From NCBI GenBank assembly GCA_013314735.1, contig JABUFD010000001.1, forward strand, positions 1-64,000: 64,000 bases of DNA. Direction: 5' to 3'. Of the stretch, positions 62,738 through 64,000 are shown piece by piece (position 1 is the first letter of the stretch; every line of letters starts with the position of its first letter). The translations under genes were made by a program, and so were the position numbers. The DNA comes from Anaerolineae bacterium (GTDB lineage: Bacteria > Chloroflexota > Anaerolineae > Anaerolineales > Anaerolineaceae). The notes below the pieces were generated by a model. The model ran no database searches and was not told the origin of the DNA. It saw only the letters and a list, made by a program, of their open reading frames with translations.

Positions 62738-63720
62738 TGAAATTATCCCGATATATATCAACGGTCATGCATCCGGAATGGTTTCACGGTGATCTGTTTA
62801 CCCCTCCCTATTTTGAGGGATGGTATTTCAAGGTGGTCAGCGCAGATCGGTCAAACGCATATGCCTTTATCCCCGGGGTGTACCTGGATGCGGATCCTGG
62901 AAAAAGCCATGCGTTTCTCCAGGTAATGGATGGAAATACTGGCCTGGTGCACGAACGACAAATTCCGATTTCAGAATTTTCGTGGTCAAAGGATCCGTTT
63001 GCGGTGCGTATTGGCAGGAGCCAGTTTTCATTGAGCGGTATCCAGGTAGATATGGACGCTGCTGACTTTCACCTGACGGGAAGAATTGATTTCGGTGAAA
63101 TGAACCCATGGGAGGTCAAATGGTATTCCCCGGGCATCATGGGCTGGTTTGGGTGGCTGCCATTCATGGAGTGTTACCATGGGCTGTTGGGATTTGACCA
63201 TCCGCTTCAGGGGTATTTAATGGTCAATGGAACAACAGTTACGTTTGAGGCCGGCCGTGGGTATATTGAAAAGGATTGGGGGAAAGCCTTTCCGTCCAGC
63301 TGGGTGTGGATGCAGAGCAATCATTTCAGCCAGGCAGGCAGCAGTCTTTCCGCATCGGTGGCGGTGATCCCATTCCTGGGAATCAAATTCACCGGGGTGA
63401 TTGTAGGTTTATTGCTTGGAGGCAGGTTGTACCGCTTTACAACATACAATGGGGCAAAGCTGCTGCACCTTGACGTGCAGGCGAAACATGTGGAGCTGGT
63501 AATTAAAAGGGGGCAGTATCGCCTGCACATTACAGCGGAACGGCAGGCAGGCGGTATCCTGGCGGCGCCCACCCTGAACGGGATGGATCGCCGGATCACG
63601 GAAAGTTTACAGGGGAAATTGGCTGTGAAGCTGTACAAGGATCATCATCTGGTCTATGATGATTGCGGTGAGAGGGCCGGGATGGAAATTGTAGGCACAA
63701 TGAAAGAACTGTATCGATGA
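62737..63720 (+). CDS. tocopherol cyclase family protein
   Basis: 327 residues, a two-part beta-rich fold. The N-terminal FEGWYFKVV and the central YIEKDWGKAFPSSWVWMQSN are hallmark motifs of the plant/cyanobacterial tocopherol cyclase family. In plants the family closes the chromanol ring of tocopherol. In non-photosynthetic bacteria the members have no defined substrate, so the name gives the fold, not the reaction. A hydrophobic patch (about 203-225) may meet the membrane. The gene overlaps both neighbours (TAATG upstream, ATGA downstream), pointing to one translational unit. Confidence 0.8.
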   Translation: MKLSRYISTVMHPEWFHGDLFTPPYFEGWYFKVVSADRSNAYAFIPGVYLDADPGKSHAFLQVMDGNTGLVHERQIPISEFSWSKDPFAVRIGRSQFSLSGIQVDMDAADFHLTGRIDFGEMNPWEVKWYSPGIMGWFGWLPFMECYHGLLGFDHPLQGYLMVNGTTVTFEAGRGYIEKDWGKAFPSSWVWMQSNHFSQAGSSLSASVAVIPFLGIKFTGVIVGLLLGGRLYRFTTYNGAKLLHLDVQAKHVELVIKRGQYRLHITAERQAGGILAAPTLNGMDRRITESLQGKLAVKLYKDHHLVYDDCGERAGMEIVGTMKELYR

Positions 63721-64000
63721 TGGCCGAGGAGAGGCGAATACCCCGTCTGTCTGGTGACTTTGAAAAAGAAATGGAGTTCCTATATAACTCCAGTGAGAAT
63801 GGGATTGGTGTTTTTGCCCGCGGCCCCATCATCGGCGGGAGGATACCGTTTACTTGTAGGCTCGCCAATCCACAATTGGTGAAAATCCTTGCGGTTGATG
63901 GCGGGCAGCAGGCAATTTTGGATCTCGATTTTCACCAGGTTTTTACGGATGAACAACATGCTGTCATCAGCCAGGTGATTGAAAAAACCATCACACACAA
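63717..64000 (+). CDS. unknown protein, cut by the window edge
   Basis: An open frame of at least 94 codons that continues past the window. It overlaps the preceding stop by 4 bp (ATGA) and is on the same strand, so it belongs to the cluster. The visible part (MMAEERRIPRLSGDF, VFARGPIIGGRIPFTC) is soluble in composition. I do not recognise a family. The second ATG, three bases on, could equally be the start. Confidence 0.55.
   Translation, partial: MMAEERRIPRLSGDFEKEMEFLYNSSENGIGVFARGPIIGGRIPFTCRLANPQLVKILAVDGGQQAILDLDFHQVFTDEQHAVISQVIEKTITH

Noticed and set aside
1-64000. CRISPR arrays, insertion sequences, integrases, phage genes, rRNA
   Set aside because: Searched by eye; no regular spacer-repeat arrays, transposase motifs, terminal repeats or ribosomal RNA stretches were seen.

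Overview
The window reads as chromosomal DNA of moderate to high GC from a free-living, probably anaerobic bacterium of the Chloroflexota (Anaerolineae-like). This is an inference from style: solute-binding lipoproteins with long Glu/Ala/Pro/Thr linkers after the lipobox, a giant MalT-like ATPase fused to a SARP-type DNA-binding end, a DUF3159 membrane protein, GntR-LacI (AraR-type) regulators, MtaA-like uroporphyrinogen-decarboxylase relatives and a tocopherol-cyclase-family protein. No phage, insertion sequence, CRISPR array or rRNA is visible. There is one tRNA gene.

Layout. 0-4 kb: a sugar-phosphate SIS protein, a zinc-ribbon/OB-fold (DUF35) gene preceded by a truncated copy of itself, and a lipobox-bearing membrane protein with an HEGGH metalloprotease signature. 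4-7 kb, minus strand: a polyprenyl-phosphate sugar-1-phosphate transferase and a lipoprotein that joins a Cys-peptidase-like module to a beta-lactamase-like serine hydrolase. 7-12.4 kb, plus strand: a URO-D-like protein, a 6-phosphofructokinase homologue lacking its catalytic aspartates, NAD kinase, a B-box zinc-finger membrane protein and RecN. An EFR1-type flavodoxin-ferredoxin converges on recN. 13.4-21.1 kb: a phosphate regulon, with a C_GCxxG_C_C protein and phoP-phoR on the minus strand and pstS and pstCAB-phoU on the plus strand. pstS and pstC each have their own arrays of TTAACA-like repeats at 11-bp spacing (Pho boxes).

21-25.5 kb is mixed: a sulfotransferase, a ketopantoate-reductase-like protein, tRNA-Arg(GCG), an aminoglycoside-nucleotidyltransferase-like gene and DUF3159. 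25.6-44.6 kb looks like glycan or peptide scavenging: a GH38 alpha-mannosidase with two small membrane proteins, a five-gene Opp/Dpp-type ABC transporter whose last gene is a second URO-D-like protein, two GntR-LacI regulators (the transporter and the first regulator share a promoter-operator design), TldD/TldE, and two Gfo/Idh/MocA oxidoreductases.

44.7-56.6 kb is a single 12-kb run on the minus strand: FabG-like SDR, KAS III-like enzyme, CoA-transferase, a small unknown protein, SCP2-type thiolase, DUF35 partner, alpha/beta hydrolase, then a branched-chain-type ABC importer (binding protein, LivG, LivF, an enlarged LivH, LivM). It looks like uptake, CoA activation and acyl-CoA processing of an unknown carboxylic acid. 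Just upstream lies a 1075-residue STAND-SARP regulator, and a tandem 11-bp repeat sits in the promoter gap. 60.1-64 kb, plus strand: an SDR with a C-terminal zinc-ribbon, a second SDR, a tocopherol-cyclase-family protein and a gene cut by the window edge, in a tight overlapping series. The two most promising undescribed systems are the SARP-controlled CoA/transport locus and this last cluster.
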